A DNA stretch of 64,000 bases from the NCBI GenBank assembly GCA_026018925.1, contig JAKSZU010000018.1:5922920-5986919 (forward strand). The letters run 5' to 3'. The notes under the pieces are model-generated. The model worked only from the letters and a program-made list of their open reading frames with translations. It did not search any database and was not told the origin of the DNA. Numbering within the stretch: the first letter of the stretch is position 1; each line of letters begins with the position of its first letter. Both the position numbers and the translations under genes were made by a program. This DNA is from Tupaia tana. Taxonomy: Eukaryota > Chordata > Mammalia > Scandentia > Tupaiidae. Positions 42,651 through 52,302 of the stretch are shown piece by piece.

Positions 42651-43324
42651 CTATGTGTCTTCCATTTTCCAAATTTTTCCACAAATACTACTGTGTACCT
42701 TCCAAATAAAACTAAAAGCATTACTCAGCTGTATTCTTGGCTGTTAGTAAGGAAATCCCTTGACAGGATGCCTTTCCACAAATAAACATCTTCTTGCTTC
42801 ATGAACTGTCCTCATCATAACTCTCTTATCCTAAAGGACCATAGCCTGACCTTTGTGACATTACAAGGACACGGGAACTCCCTGGATCATGTGTAGGGCT
42901 AAAGGGAAGTGAGAGAACGTCCTGACATCTGGCCTCTACCTCGTCTTCCAGGATAGAAACCTTTCAGACATGCCTGGATACACTCCATCTAAAGCTCTCC
43001 ATCTCCCTTCCAGCTGCAAACATGGCATTAGTTTAGGTTGAAAACATGAGTAGAAATGAAGTGTGTCCCTCCTAGAAGAAAGTTTTGAGAATCTGGGCAC
43101 ATTTCTCCATTTCTTTCTCCCTCTAATGGCAGTAGGTAATGCTCCAGACAGTGAGCCCCATAAGCATGGATGCCAGAGGCAGGAAACGTAGAGCAGAGTC
43201 CCCAGGCAACCCAATACGAACCTGCAACAAGAGCGAGAAATCGTCCGTCACTGTGTTGAGTGAGTAGATGCTGTAACTATTCATTACTGCAGCAGAATGG
43301 AGCCTAACCTGACTGATGCAACAT
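42651..43324. other. Unique sequence
   Basis: No gene or repeat is recognised. Confidence 0.35.
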
Positions 43325-43420
43325 GATTCTTAGAGCAGTGGTTTTCAACCTTGTCTACATAAGAGAATCATCTAGGGAACTGTAAAACAAGTGCCTGTTC
43401 CACTCCAGATCAGTTAAGAC
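43325..43420 (+). mobile_element. hAT-Charlie-type fragment (5' end)
   Basis: 'agcagtggttttcaacctt' is the classical terminal word of MER5/MER20-type elements, followed by 'agagaatcatctagggaac' (the 'agaatcacctggggagc' slot). Confidence 0.75.
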
Positions 43421-43729
43421 AAAACCATTCATCTAAGGAAGTGGGATAACCTCTCCATAAATATATGAACTAGAGAGCATTAACAACCTTTCACACTCGG
43501 ATTTGGGAGGAGGAAGAAACAACATTGAGCATATAGAATAATGCAATGTCTTCCACAGTAACTTTAAAAAACACAGTGGCTTATGGGTATCTCTTTAATA
43601 AATGGTATATTTATTAAACAATAACAAGGAGTATTTGAGGTGCCTATGTTAGTTGTGATTATTTTGAGAAATGTGACAGTTTCCCCCATCTACTGGCAGA
43701 TACTCCTATCCTAGCCAGTTTAATTAACT
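43421..43729. other. AT-rich unique sequence
   Basis: Nothing is recognised except AT-rich text at 43590-43640. Confidence 0.35.
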
Positions 43730-44620
43730 TTTGTCATGTGGTTCGCTGAGTCTAGAAATGCAAAATTATCTGACTGTGTCCAGAGATTTGTCAAACACAA
43801 CCTGAAAAAAAAAAAAAGCTACTTCTCATTTTCTGTAAGGAAAAAAGGGGAGAAGGAATTCAGAAACAACATAATATATCACGGCAAACCCATTTTCCTA
43901 CAGCTACCCTGTTTTGAAAACAAAGAGAAATTACTTGGGCATGTGACAAACAGACAAAAAAACAAAATAATGAAAACTTGCTCTGGAAAAAAAAAAAATC
44001 CCCATTATTAGTATGCCTGGGGAGATCACATCTACGAAGCAGCTGGGCTCGGCTAGTCTCCAAAGATAAGCAGGGAGGAGGGAAGAAAAGGCTGTTACAG
44101 AGATGGTGCCATTGATACCCAGAAGAAAGCCACTCTCTTGATAATTGGCTAAGATTTTTAAAATTAAAATACTGCTCATTTGGTTGACCCAGAATTGCGG
44201 AACTACAAGTGCAATTTGCCTTTAGTGGGAATGAAGTCTCTGGGCAGAAAAGCTGGGCTCCAGATTCCTCTTTTGAAGTTGAGCAAAAACTATTGCTGAG
44301 CTGTTCCAGAAGAATCTTACACCTCTGGACCAACAGCCCCGCACTGACGGCACCAGCAGCAAAGAACAAATTCCATGGACTTTCAGTTTACTCATCTTGA
44401 GAACTCAACCAAGAGGAAGCAGAAGCTTGTGACTCTTTCTGAAGAGGCTATAAGGGAGGCTGGCAGACAGCAGAGCGACAAGGGCTTCATTCAAAAATGG
44501 CCCATTCATTCCCTTCCTCACGTTTGCCTGTGATATACAGAAACACGGTTTCTAAAAACTAGAATCATAAGCAGTCCTTGAGAAGTGGAACAGTCTAGGA
44601 AGCCAAAGCTGAGGGCTTTA
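43730..44620. other. Repeat-poor block
   Basis: About 0.9 kb contain no interspersed repeat I recognise, in a window where most kilobases do. It includes A12-13 runs at 43804 and 43986 and a minus-strand 169-codon frame (43860-44369) with no identifiable domain. It may be conserved non-coding sequence. Confidence 0.3.
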
Positions 44621-44628
44621 AAAGGTTG

Positions 44629-44653
44629 TTTTTTTTTTTTTAAAAAAAAAAAA
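44629..44653. repeat. T13-A12 palindromic run
   Basis: Thirteen T are followed directly by twelve A, a near-perfect inverted repeat without a loop. It may be where two opposed retroposon tails met, or expansion from a shorter T/A tract. Confidence 0.85.
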
Positions 44654-45159
44654 GGAAAGAAGAAAATTTTCCTGCTCACCTCCCGCTCCAACACACTCAC
44701 ACCCCTGGCAGACATTGTTAATCAATCATGGCTGTCATTTCTGCTGAGCCCAGATGTTGCCAGAATTTTATTCCAGGTAGTCATGATGTCCTTTCAAGTT
44801 AGTATGCATGATGTGCATGATGCCGTCTCTGAATCTAAGATTAGGAAGGACTTCAATGCATAGCAGGAAATCCAAGCACATGCAAGAGTCGCAGGAGGCA
44901 GACAGTTGGCTACCTACCCAACAATTCATCCTTCCTAGAGAAGCTCCAGGTTTGCTTAGGTAGCTACTCCCTCCTTTATATAATCATGTGCTCCAAGAGA
45001 GCTGACACTCCCCACTTCAGTTCTCTTCCCAGGAAGCAGATGATGTGTGGTTTAAGCTGATCACAGTGATCTAGAGCCTCTGTCAGTGGTTGGCTAGGCT
45101 GTGACACCCTGGCCTAGGAGACCTGAAGGGAGGAAGCAGCTAGGAGAGGATTCCTTTTC
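44654..45159. other. Unique sequence
   Basis: Nothing is recognised. Confidence 0.35.
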
Positions 45160-45218
45160 CCAAGGAAAGAAAGGAGAGAGGGAAAGAAGGGAAGGAGAGA
45201 AGAGGGGGGAAAGAGGGC
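45160..45218. repeat. Purine-rich tract (GGAAAGAAGG-like)
   Basis: About 58 bases of A and G only (with minor breaks), irregular in period. Confidence 0.85.
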
Positions 45219-45320
45219 CTTTTTTCTGCTGAATACTCAAATTTAGATGTGATAGCCAAACTATTATGCTACAGGAGAAAAGCAAACCTGAAAGATAAGC
45301 CATTATGCAAAAATTATCAG

Positions 45321-45361
45321 AATAAAATGATAGGGAAGAAAAAAAAAAAAAAAAAAAAAAA
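45321..45361 (+). other. AATAAA followed by an A23 run
   Basis: 'aataaa' at 45321-45326 lies about 12 bases before a run of 23 A (45339-45361). This is the signature of the 3' end of a retroposed polyadenylated transcript or an L1. The upstream 100 bases match no family I recognise. Confidence 0.45.
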
Positions 45362-45787
45362 GCCCCGAGCTGTCTACATGCTCTAGGACTCCTAATTATG
45401 AGAGATAAGAAATCCTCTATACTACTTAAAGGGCTGAATCAGGGCTTTTGTTTTTTGCCACTGAAAAAATTCTCAATGAATACACAGAAGGGGCTCTAGG
45501 CAAACAGGCAGAGAAGAATGCTGGAGGGGGCCCAGCCACAAGGAGTGGAGGGACCAACACTGCACCCTTCTGACGTCAGCAGACAAGGGCCTGCTCTGGA
45601 CCTGGGTTTCAGTTCCAGACCAGGCAAGGAAAGATACCTACCTAGGAAAAGGCCAACTAAACATTGCCAGGACTGTGGCCTCGAAAGGTGGAGACGTGCC
45701 CCAGGGCTGTAACTAGAGACAAGGTAAGTGAAGGGGAAGGGAAAGGGACGTGTGCATCCCCCACTGGGGAGCCCCGTTTCACTTAGT
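45362..45787. other. Unique sequence
   Basis: No gene or repeat is recognised. Confidence 0.35.
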
Positions 45788-45930
45788 ATCTCTTACAACC
45801 TTACAGATATGTGGATGGCCTTCATCTCGCAGGTGAGGAAGCTCAGGCATGGAGCGAGGTCACCAGGAGGTGTGCAACAGAGCTGAGATTGGATCCTGGG
45901 TCTGACTCTAAAGGGCAAGCTCCTTCCACA
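45788..45930 (-). mobile_element. MIR SINE, antisense
   Basis: 'cttacaaccttacagatatg', 'catctcgcaggtgaggaagc' and 'gagctgagattggatcctgg' follow antisense MIR order. Confidence 0.75.
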
Positions 45931-46374
45931 GTATCGCGCTTCCTTCCCAAGAAGCAAAGAAGGGGCAAGAAACCAACACCGAGCTCCGCCTGGTGCTAAG
46001 CTCTGAACTTGGACCTCTTCAATACCCAGTTACAAGCTTGGCCTGATTGAGAACTGAGGCTGCTGCAGGGGGTCCTGGCTTCCTGAGAGGGAGAGCTTGA
46101 GACTGGCAGCCAGCCGTCACAGTAACGGTGAGTGCAGGGTCCAGACCCCTTTGTGGGCTCTGCCACCAGAAGCGAGAAACACTAAGCTCTCACACTGCGG
46201 CTGTGGTGACACTGCAGATGCAGCCTGGGATGGCACCTGCCTGCAACCTGCAAGTCAAATGTCAGTGTGGAGTAGCCGCCAACACAGACCCATGAGGGTG
46301 GTGAGGTTCTCAGAAGAGGACCGAGGTGCAATAGAAGGATAGAAGTTAATAGATCTGGAGTCAGAAAGTCCGGT
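45931..46374. other. Unique sequence
   Basis: No gene. The plus frame 46097-46342 has no recognised domain. Confidence 0.35.
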
Positions 46375-46880
46375 ATTACGTTAGCTCTCCATTGTTACAA
46401 CAATAAATTACCATGGACTTAGTGCCTGAAAAGAACTTAGTTTTTCTCTCGTAATTCTAGAGGTCAGATGTCCACAGCGGGTTTCACCGGGCTGAGACCA
46501 GGGTGTTTCAGGGCTGCAACCCCCTCCAGACTGCCCCTGGGGGGTGGGGGGAATCCATTCCTTGCCTTTTTCTGCTTCTGAAGCAGCATCCTTTGGTTCA
46601 CAGCTTCTGCCCCCATCTTCAAAGCCAGCAGTGCAGCAGCTTCAAACCTCCCTCTGCTCCTGTTGTCAACTCATTTCCATTTCCCTCTCCTGTAGCCAAG
46701 TCTCCATCTTACAGGGACACTAGTGATTACACTTGAGGACCCCTCCAGATAACCCAGGGGAATCTCCCATCTTAGGGTCTTATTCACATCTGCAGGTCCT
46801 TTTTTCCATAGAAGTTAATATTCCCTGGATCCAGAGATTGGTACCTGGGTATCTTAGGGCCATTATTTGCCCTACCACAG
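46375..46880 (+). mobile_element. LTR-like ancient element, near full length
   Basis: 'ttagctctccattgttacaa', 'gtaattctagaggtcagatg', 'acagggacactagtgattac', 'ccctccagataacccagggg' and 'gccattatttgccctaccac' are the same landmarks, in the same order, as at 27228. The about 505-bp, non-coding layout with TG-like start and CA end fits a solo LTR. It provides the best template of the three. Confidence 0.7.
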
Positions 46881-46884
46881 GTAA

Positions 46885-47330
46885 CAATATTGACTCTGCC
46901 ACTTATTAGCTGTGTGACTTGGAACAGGTTACTAAAGTCCTCTGAGTCTCTGTTCATTATCTATAAAGTGATTAGTAATGGTACCTATTTCATAGGATTA
47001 TCATTAAGATTTAGAAAGAGAGCCCACAGGTGGCATGGTAGTTAAGGTGCTGGACTCCTACATGGCCGACCACAGTTTGAGTCCCAGACCTGGCAAGTTG
47101 AAAATCACACCAGATGCATGTGAGTGCATTTCCGAAATCCCAAGAGGAAAATGGAAGAGAAGGGATTGCAGCATAGCCATCCCCCCCAGGAAATGAGTTC
47201 TCACTTTCCACTCTCTCTATCCCTCTCTCTCTCTCTGGCGAGCACATGTGCCCTCTGGAAAAAAAAAAAAAAAAGATTTAGAATGCACTTTAAGTCTTAG
47301 TATGGCGTTTGGCACGTGGATATCATTATC
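46885..47330 (+). mobile_element. MIR SINE, sense, split by a SINE
   Basis: 'actctgccacttattagctg', 'ggaacaggttactaaagtcc', 'gttcattatctataaagtga' and 'taggattatcattaagattt' stand left of the SINE at 47017-47272. 'ttaagtcttagtatggcgtt' continues the MIR tail on the right. Confidence 0.88.
47017..47272 (+). mobile_element. tRNA-headed SINE inside MIR, exact 11-bp TSD
   Basis: The TSD 'aagatttagaa' is identical at 47006-47016 and 47273-47283. The element has 'ggtggcatggtagttaaggt' (box A), 'cagtttgagtcccagacc' (box B), 'ggaaaatggaagagaaggg', a (CT)n tract and an A tail. The insertion splits the MIR and is thus younger. Confidence 0.95.
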
Positions 47331-47344
47331 AGTGGGAAGTACTC

Positions 47345-47545
47345 CAAGTCTGAAGCCAGGGCATTCTGAGTCTGGCCCTGCCACAGGTCAGCTCCCTGGA
47401 AAGTCACTTCACTTCCCTGTGTCATTCTTCATCTGAAGAACAGGGGAAGTACTATACCACCTCACTCTCTTAGAGTGCTTTTGAAAAAGAAATGATACTG
47501 CCGTGTACAACAGCCTAACGCACAGCTGGAAGCACTAAATAAGGA
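47345..47545 (+). mobile_element. MIR SINE, sense
   Basis: 'tctgagtctggccctgccac', 'cattcttcatctgaagaaca' and 'gcacagctggaagcactaaa' follow sense MIR order. Confidence 0.75.
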
Positions 47546-47569
47546 AGTCGGTGGGAACAAGAACAGCAG

Positions 47570-47765
47570 GGATGATAACAAAATTTACTGAGCACTTACT
47601 ACATGCCAGGCACAGTTCTCAGTTCTCGACACGAATCTTCTCTTTTACCTTCCCAATTGTCACAAGGAGAAATAGGTACTATTACTGTCACATTTTGCAG
47701 TTGAAGAAACAGGTACAGAAAGTTTAAATAACTTGTCCAAGGTCACACCACTACGAAGCGCTTCT
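47570..47765 (-). mobile_element. MIR SINE, antisense, well preserved
   Basis: 'ttactgagcacttactacat', 'gccaggcacagttctcagtt', 'gagaaataggtactattact' and 'ttgtccaaggtcacaccact' match antisense MIR closely. It faces the sense MIR upstream. Confidence 0.92.
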
Positions 47766-47767
47766 CT

Positions 47768-48110
47768 AAGTCCCTGGAACCGCCATAACAAATGACCACA
47801 GCTGGGGGTTAACATGGCAGTGACTCAGCCTTCCACAGTTCCGGAACCCAGACGTCTGGAGTCCAGGTGGCAGCAGGGCCTGCTCCCCCGAGGATTTTAG
47901 GAGAGGATCCTTCCTTGTCTCTTCCAGCTTCTGTTGCTCCCTGCTGTCGGCGCAGCACTCCGGTCTCTGCCTGCCATCTCATGGGTCTCAGGGGATGAAG
48001 CAAGGCTTTTCCACTGTCTGGCCGCAGGGTCAGCTGAGGTACAGGTGTGGCCACATACGATCCCAGAGCAAGTAACCCTGGGAACGGCTTCCCCTCCCCA
48101 GACCTCAGCC
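47768..48110 (+). mobile_element. LTR-like element, 5' part (third copy)
   Basis: 'ctctaagtccctggaaccgc', 'cataacaaatgaccacagct', 'gttccggaacccagacgtct' and 'ctcccccgaggattttagga' parallel the start of the copies at 27228 and 46375. The 3' half is missing. Confidence 0.6.
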
Positions 48111-48480
48111 AGACCCCAGTAGCCCATGTTTCACTCAAAACTGATTTTACTTCAAACGAAGGCTGAGCCCCATTATCATTACTTAATGTCAGTGTAACGG
48201 CGGTGTGATACCCAGGCTTTCTCACAATATATCATCCCTGCAGGCCTGGATGCTAGCAGGACACAGCAGAAATACAGCCTCCCAACTTCCCAATGTGCTT
48301 GTGGCCATCAATATTGATGGCGCGTCATCAATCAAATCGGGCAGGCTCTTACGTGCTCTCATTTTTAACTGAGTCGTACCGTGCATTACAATGGAATATT
48401 TAAAACCATGTACACATTTTATCAAGCCTTCATGACCACTAAATGCTCTCTGGTTTGCAGCTCCAAATATTATTCATTAC
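48111..48480. promoter_or_regulatory. Candidate conserved non-coding block with ATCAAT palindrome
   Basis: This repeat-free block holds the perfect 16-bp palindrome 'ccatcaatattgatgg' (48305-48320) followed by 'gtcatcaatcaaatcgg' (48324-48340), which fits PBX/HOX- or ONECUT-like words (ATCAAT, TGATTGAT). CpGs are retained beside it ('ggcgcgtcatc'). Position in a MIR/LTR-rich neighbourhood makes the absence of repeats noticeable. The role is inferred from motifs only. Confidence 0.35.
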
Positions 48481-48649
48481 ACCTAGAGAGGTGGCATGCA
48501 AAAGTAAAGAAGCCACACGGGGACTGAGTGTGATTAACCACAGGGAGGGAGAAAGACACCGTCAAAATCAGCCGCCGGCTCCGGGCCTACAGTCCAGACC
48601 AGGAATATCAGCACAAACTCACTCCCCTGCTTCCGTCTCAGCCACTGCC
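48481..48649. other. Unique sequence
   Basis: Part of the 207-codon plus frame 48443-49066, which continues through the MIR and L2 below and has no protein signature. Confidence 0.35.
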
Positions 48650-48800
48650 CTGGAGCCACGATATCTGATACAAATTCCAGTTCTCCAGGAACTTGGGCAG
48701 GCTGCTTTGCCTCCATCAACCTCATTGTCCTCACCCACAAAATGGGGAGCATTCTGCCCACCTTACAAGTTCCTGAGGATTTTAATTATGTCTTGCACAG
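48650..48800 (+). mobile_element. MIR SINE, sense
   Basis: 'tcctcacccacaaaatgggg', 'agcattctgcccaccttac' and 'ttcctgaggattttaattat' match the MIR core. The preceding 'gccactgccctggagccac' lies in the slot of the MIR head. Confidence 0.8.
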
Positions 48801-48879
48801 CTCAGATTTCTGCTCCAGAATCGATTGCAACAAAGCCTCCTCTGCCGCCTCACCCGCATCCCAGGCGTGGCCACTCCTC

Positions 48880-49090
48880 CTGGCCAGGTGCCATGTTTCA
48901 CAGCTGTCAGCACCTGCTCAGGCTCTCTGACTCACTCTGTTCTGTTTATTACCCGCACACCACACCAGCAAGAAAGTTCAACAAAGGCAGGATATGTTCA
49001 TTCTGCTCACTGATATACCCCAAGTGCCTGGAACAGTGTGTGGCTCCTGGTAGCTCCACTCGGTAACTGACTTTTGAGTTAAGAAATGAT
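48880..49090 (+). mobile_element. L2 LINE 3' end, sense
   Basis: 'gaaagttcaacaaaggcagg', 'gatataccccaagtgcctgg' and 'aacagtgtgtggctcctggt' match sense L2 3' order. The preceding 80 bases may be L2 as well. Confidence 0.75.
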
Positions 49091-49164
49091 GCACATAGCA
49101 GGCCCCTAAGAATGTTTCACATCTGCTTGGCAAAGAGCCTCGTGCACAAGCACACAAACATGTG

Positions 49165-49310
49165 TACTTAGCCCTTACTCTGCCAGAGACTGTGCAATCG
49201 GCTCTATGTACACTGTCCCCAACAGTCCAGTAGGCTCCCACTTTACAGAGAAGGACCCCAGCTGTTCTTGTTCTGAACCTGCTGCAGAATCACGGGGTGA
49301 CCTTGAGCAA
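49165..49310 (-). mobile_element. MIR SINE fragment, antisense
   Basis: 'tgtacactgtccccaacagt', 'ccagtaggctcccactttac' and 'agagaaggaccccagctgtt' follow the antisense MIR pattern. Confidence 0.6.
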
Positions 49311-49914
49311 TTCGTGGATTCCCACCAGTCGTCTCCACAGTGGCCCCTTCATGCGCATTCCCACAGGACCTGGTCTGTGTCCTCTGGTCACAGGGACCAT
49401 CCTCCACTGTAAATCCCCTCTTTGGAACCACTTGAGCCCCACGCAGGTGGAGACCATGACTCTCCCATCTTAGTGTCTCCATCACCTACCAGATGCCCTG
49501 TGAGTGTGGGGTGCCTGCAGTAAACACGGGAATTGGAGCCAGAGGCAGTGGCATGTGTGTTGCCATTTTCCCTCCCTCCACCCCGGTGCACAAGTGAACG
49601 AGCTCTTGTACCCCTGTTTTCTAAGCTCAGCCCAGCCCAGAGTTCTCCACACAGCACCTTGGGCAGCCATTCCCAACCACCCTGACATGGCGATGGTTCC
49701 TAGGGGATCACCGAACCCACTCCCTCTTCTTAGTGGGCACATGGTCTACTTTTCCACCCGTCCTTGCAATAGGTGCCAGCGTGACAGAGTTCCAGCTGAG
49801 GAAATGTGTGTGGAAGTGATGGGCACTTTGCCCAGCGCTGGCCTGCCCACCCCTCCATGGGAGGTGTTCTTTCTCCACTCTGCAGACCGACACAGAAACA
49901 CCACGATCTTGGGG
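49311..49914. other. Unique, GC-richer sequence
   Basis: Frames on both strands (up to 139 codons, plus, 49504-49923) show no recognisable domain. Confidence 0.35.
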
Positions 49915-50120
49915 CCTCTGTGAAGCCAGCCCACGAGGGAAGGTCCCAGGTTCACATTTAGAGAAATGCCAGGCGCGTGTGTGCCCGTGATCCAGGGCTG
50001 GCTGAAACCAGGGATGGCTGGCAGTTGGGGAGGGGAGCTATTTGGGGTTGACTTTCTCTCTCTCTCTCTGTCCATCTTGCTCATAGAAAAAACAAACAAA
50101 CAGAAACAAACATAAAAATA
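49915..50120 (+). mobile_element. tRNA-type SINE, third subfamily
   Basis: 'gaaggtcccaggttcacatt' (box B), 'gtgatccagggctggctgaa', 'ggatggctggcagttgggga' and a (CT)n tract followed by an A-rich tail resemble the outer SINE at 7091-7292. It appears to lack its start. Confidence 0.6.
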
Positions 50121-51025
50121 AAAGCATGCCATTAAGGTCTCATGTTGAGGACAGTGCAGCCACAAAAATAAAACAAGCCTGGAGCCCCAACTCAGTGCTT
50201 AGAGAAAATGCATCTGCCAGTTAGGAAGGCTCACATATAAGAACAAGAATTAAACACTAACTGCCTATTTTGCTCTATACAATCTGAGCAGTATGTCACA
50301 GAAGTTAGCTTTACCTAATTAATACACCCTGGTTACCTTTCTTTCCCTAAAATCTCTCTTCTAGCTCTAGATTCCTATAATTCAAAACCTTTTCATTTGT
50401 TATATAAGTGGCCAAAAGGCACTTTCTAATCGTGTAATGAGACATGTGCACTCTGGGTGTATTTGTATCCAGTTACGGGGCACTTGTGCTCCACGAGTAC
50501 AACTCTTAGCTCTGGGAAATACATAAAGAATTGCAGGATGCAGTTTCTATCTTCAAACTGCAGATTATCTTCCTGGGAAAATGTGACATGCCCATGTGAA
50601 ATGGTGGGTTATCCGAAACTCTATCTGCACAAGCGTAGCAACAAGCGACATGATCACAGGCAGTAAGTACTGCACCATTACCTGTGTGCCCTGGGCATAT
50701 TACTCACCCCTACCTAACACCGCCATCCCAGAGCTCCACCCCTTCCTTCAAAAATGTATGCATCACAACTGCACCCACCTCATTGGATTGAGGGTACCCT
50801 AAGTAAACAGAGGGTGTGCACACAGGGGTAACCGCATAAAGCCGGTGTTCCATAATGCTGGCTACCACTTCTGAAGGAAGGATAGACTAGGCTAGGATGA
50901 ACAGCAGAAGACAACTGCAGAAATAGTAAGAAAGGATATAATGGGAGAAAGGGGGCGAGAGCATAAATTCACATATAATGTTCAGGCAACAGTGAGGGAA
51001 TTGGTCTTTATATGTGACAGAGATT
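50121..51025. other. Unique sequence
   Basis: No gene or repeat is recognised. Confidence 0.35.
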
Positions 51026-51027
51026 TT

Positions 51028-51290
51028 TTTTTTTTTTTTGAAGAGGTTTTTGCTATAGGGCGCGTGTGCTCGCCAGACAGACAGAGAGAGACAGAGAGAT
51101 AGAAAGCGAGAAATCACCCCCCAGGGGGGATGGCCACGCCGCCATCCCTTCTCCTCCATTCTCCACTTGGGATCTTGGGCACACACGCACACGCACCCGG
51201 CGTGAGTTTAAGCCACCGGGTCCGGGACTTGAACCGCGGTCGACTACGTGGGAGTCCAGCGACATAGCCATTACGCTAACTGCTGGTCCC
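51028..51290 (-). mobile_element. Youngest-looking tRNA-headed SINE, perfect 19-bp TSD
   Basis: A 19-bp TSD, 'tatatgtgacagagatttt', is identical at 51009-51027 and 51291-51309. The minus strand keeps box A 'ttagcgtaatggc', box B 'cggttcaagtcccg', the body 'gtggagaatggaggagaagg', the C/G palindrome, CT tract, 'gccctatagcaaaaacctc' and an A tail of about 15. It has the most intact CpGs. It is the best reference copy of the family in this window. Confidence 0.97.
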
Positions 51291-51548
51291 TATATGTGAC
51301 AGAGATTTTGAAGCAAGGGATAATTCTTGCCAGGACTACATTCTGTAGGTCCCTAAATCCTAGAATGAAAAATCAGTACTTGAACCTCTGTTTTGGAACA
51401 GTGCATGATGAAGGAAAAATAGCTGAATTAATAGATGGAAGGAAGAAAAGATAAGAAAGGAGACAGGAAGGAAAAAAAAAAAATTGGTCATTTGGGATTT
51501 GACATTGTGGCAAAATAGAAAGAATTCCTGGTTTAGAAAGAGAAAGAT
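51291..51548. other. Short unique spacer between inverted SINEs
   Basis: A-rich, 240 bp, containing an A12 run at 51472-51483. It would be the loop of a hairpin between the two SINEs. Confidence 0.4.
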
Positions 51549-51809
51549 CTTGGGATCAGCAGATAGCGTAATGGTAACATCACTGGACTCCCACACAGTT
51601 GCCTGCAGTTCAAGTCCCAGACCCGGCAGCTCAAACACGCCAGGCATATGTGTACATGTGCCCAAGATCCCAAGAGAAGAATGGAGGAGAAGGGATTGTG
51701 GCATGGTCATTTCCCCTTAAAGTATGATTTCTCACTTTCTGTCTCTGTCTCTCCGGCAAGCTTGCTTGCCCTATAGCAAAAATACCTTAAAAAAAAAAAA
51801 AAAAAAAAG
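51549..51809 (+). mobile_element. tRNA-headed SINE, sense, 15-bp TSD
   Basis: The TSD 'tagaaagagaaagat' (51534-51548) matches 51810-51824 with one mismatch. Box A 'tagcgtaatggtaac' and box B 'cagttcaagtccc' are recognisable; the C/G palindrome is lost ('ttccccttaaag'). It faces the SINE at 51028. Confidence 0.94.
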
Positions 51810-51824
51810 TAGAAGGAGAAAGAT

Positions 51825-52302
51825 TTGGGCAGAAATTTTGGCTCTGCTTCCCAAGCTAGGACTTTGCATTAATCACCTTCTTTCAGGAAGCCTGTTTCCT
51901 ACCGGAATGGGGTCTCACAATCCGCATCTCACAAGGCTGCTTGTTACGAATTAGATGAAGGGACTTCCCTGAGCCCTGAACAGGGACTGACCACGGGAGG
52001 GTTCAGTCTGTCATTCATCAACCAAGTACTCCTAACGCGCTGCCGTGGGGGAAGAAGTTGTGTTCTGCAAATATTGGCCTTGCCCTCCTTAACCTATTTT
52101 ATCAATAAAAGCCATACTTGCCGCGGCAACAGCACTGAAAGCTTGGTTCCCAGCCTGGACCTGGCTAGGGCCCAAACTGGCAGTCGGTGTGAGCAAGAAC
52201 AAAAGCCCAGAAAATGCCAGTTTTGCAAAGTCCCAAGTAATGTTTCAAGCCTTTGCACATCTCTGTGATGCCGCAGTTTCCGTTCCTTTACTAACTGTGC
52301 CC
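51825..52302. other. Unique sequence
   Basis: No gene or repeat is recognised. Confidence 0.35.

Noticed and set aside
43860..44369. 169-codon minus-strand frame in a repeat-free block
   Set aside because: The translation is rich in Cys, Ser and Phe with A/T-run artefacts and no known domain. Left as unique sequence.
44334..45373. Processed retrocopy bounded by 'agccccg..ctg' direct repeats
   Set aside because: The two flanks match only about 10 of 12 bases and the interior resembles no gene. Only the AATAAA plus A-run was kept as an observation.
48443..49066. 207-codon plus-strand frame
   Set aside because: It passes through a MIR and an L2 3' end and has no protein signature.
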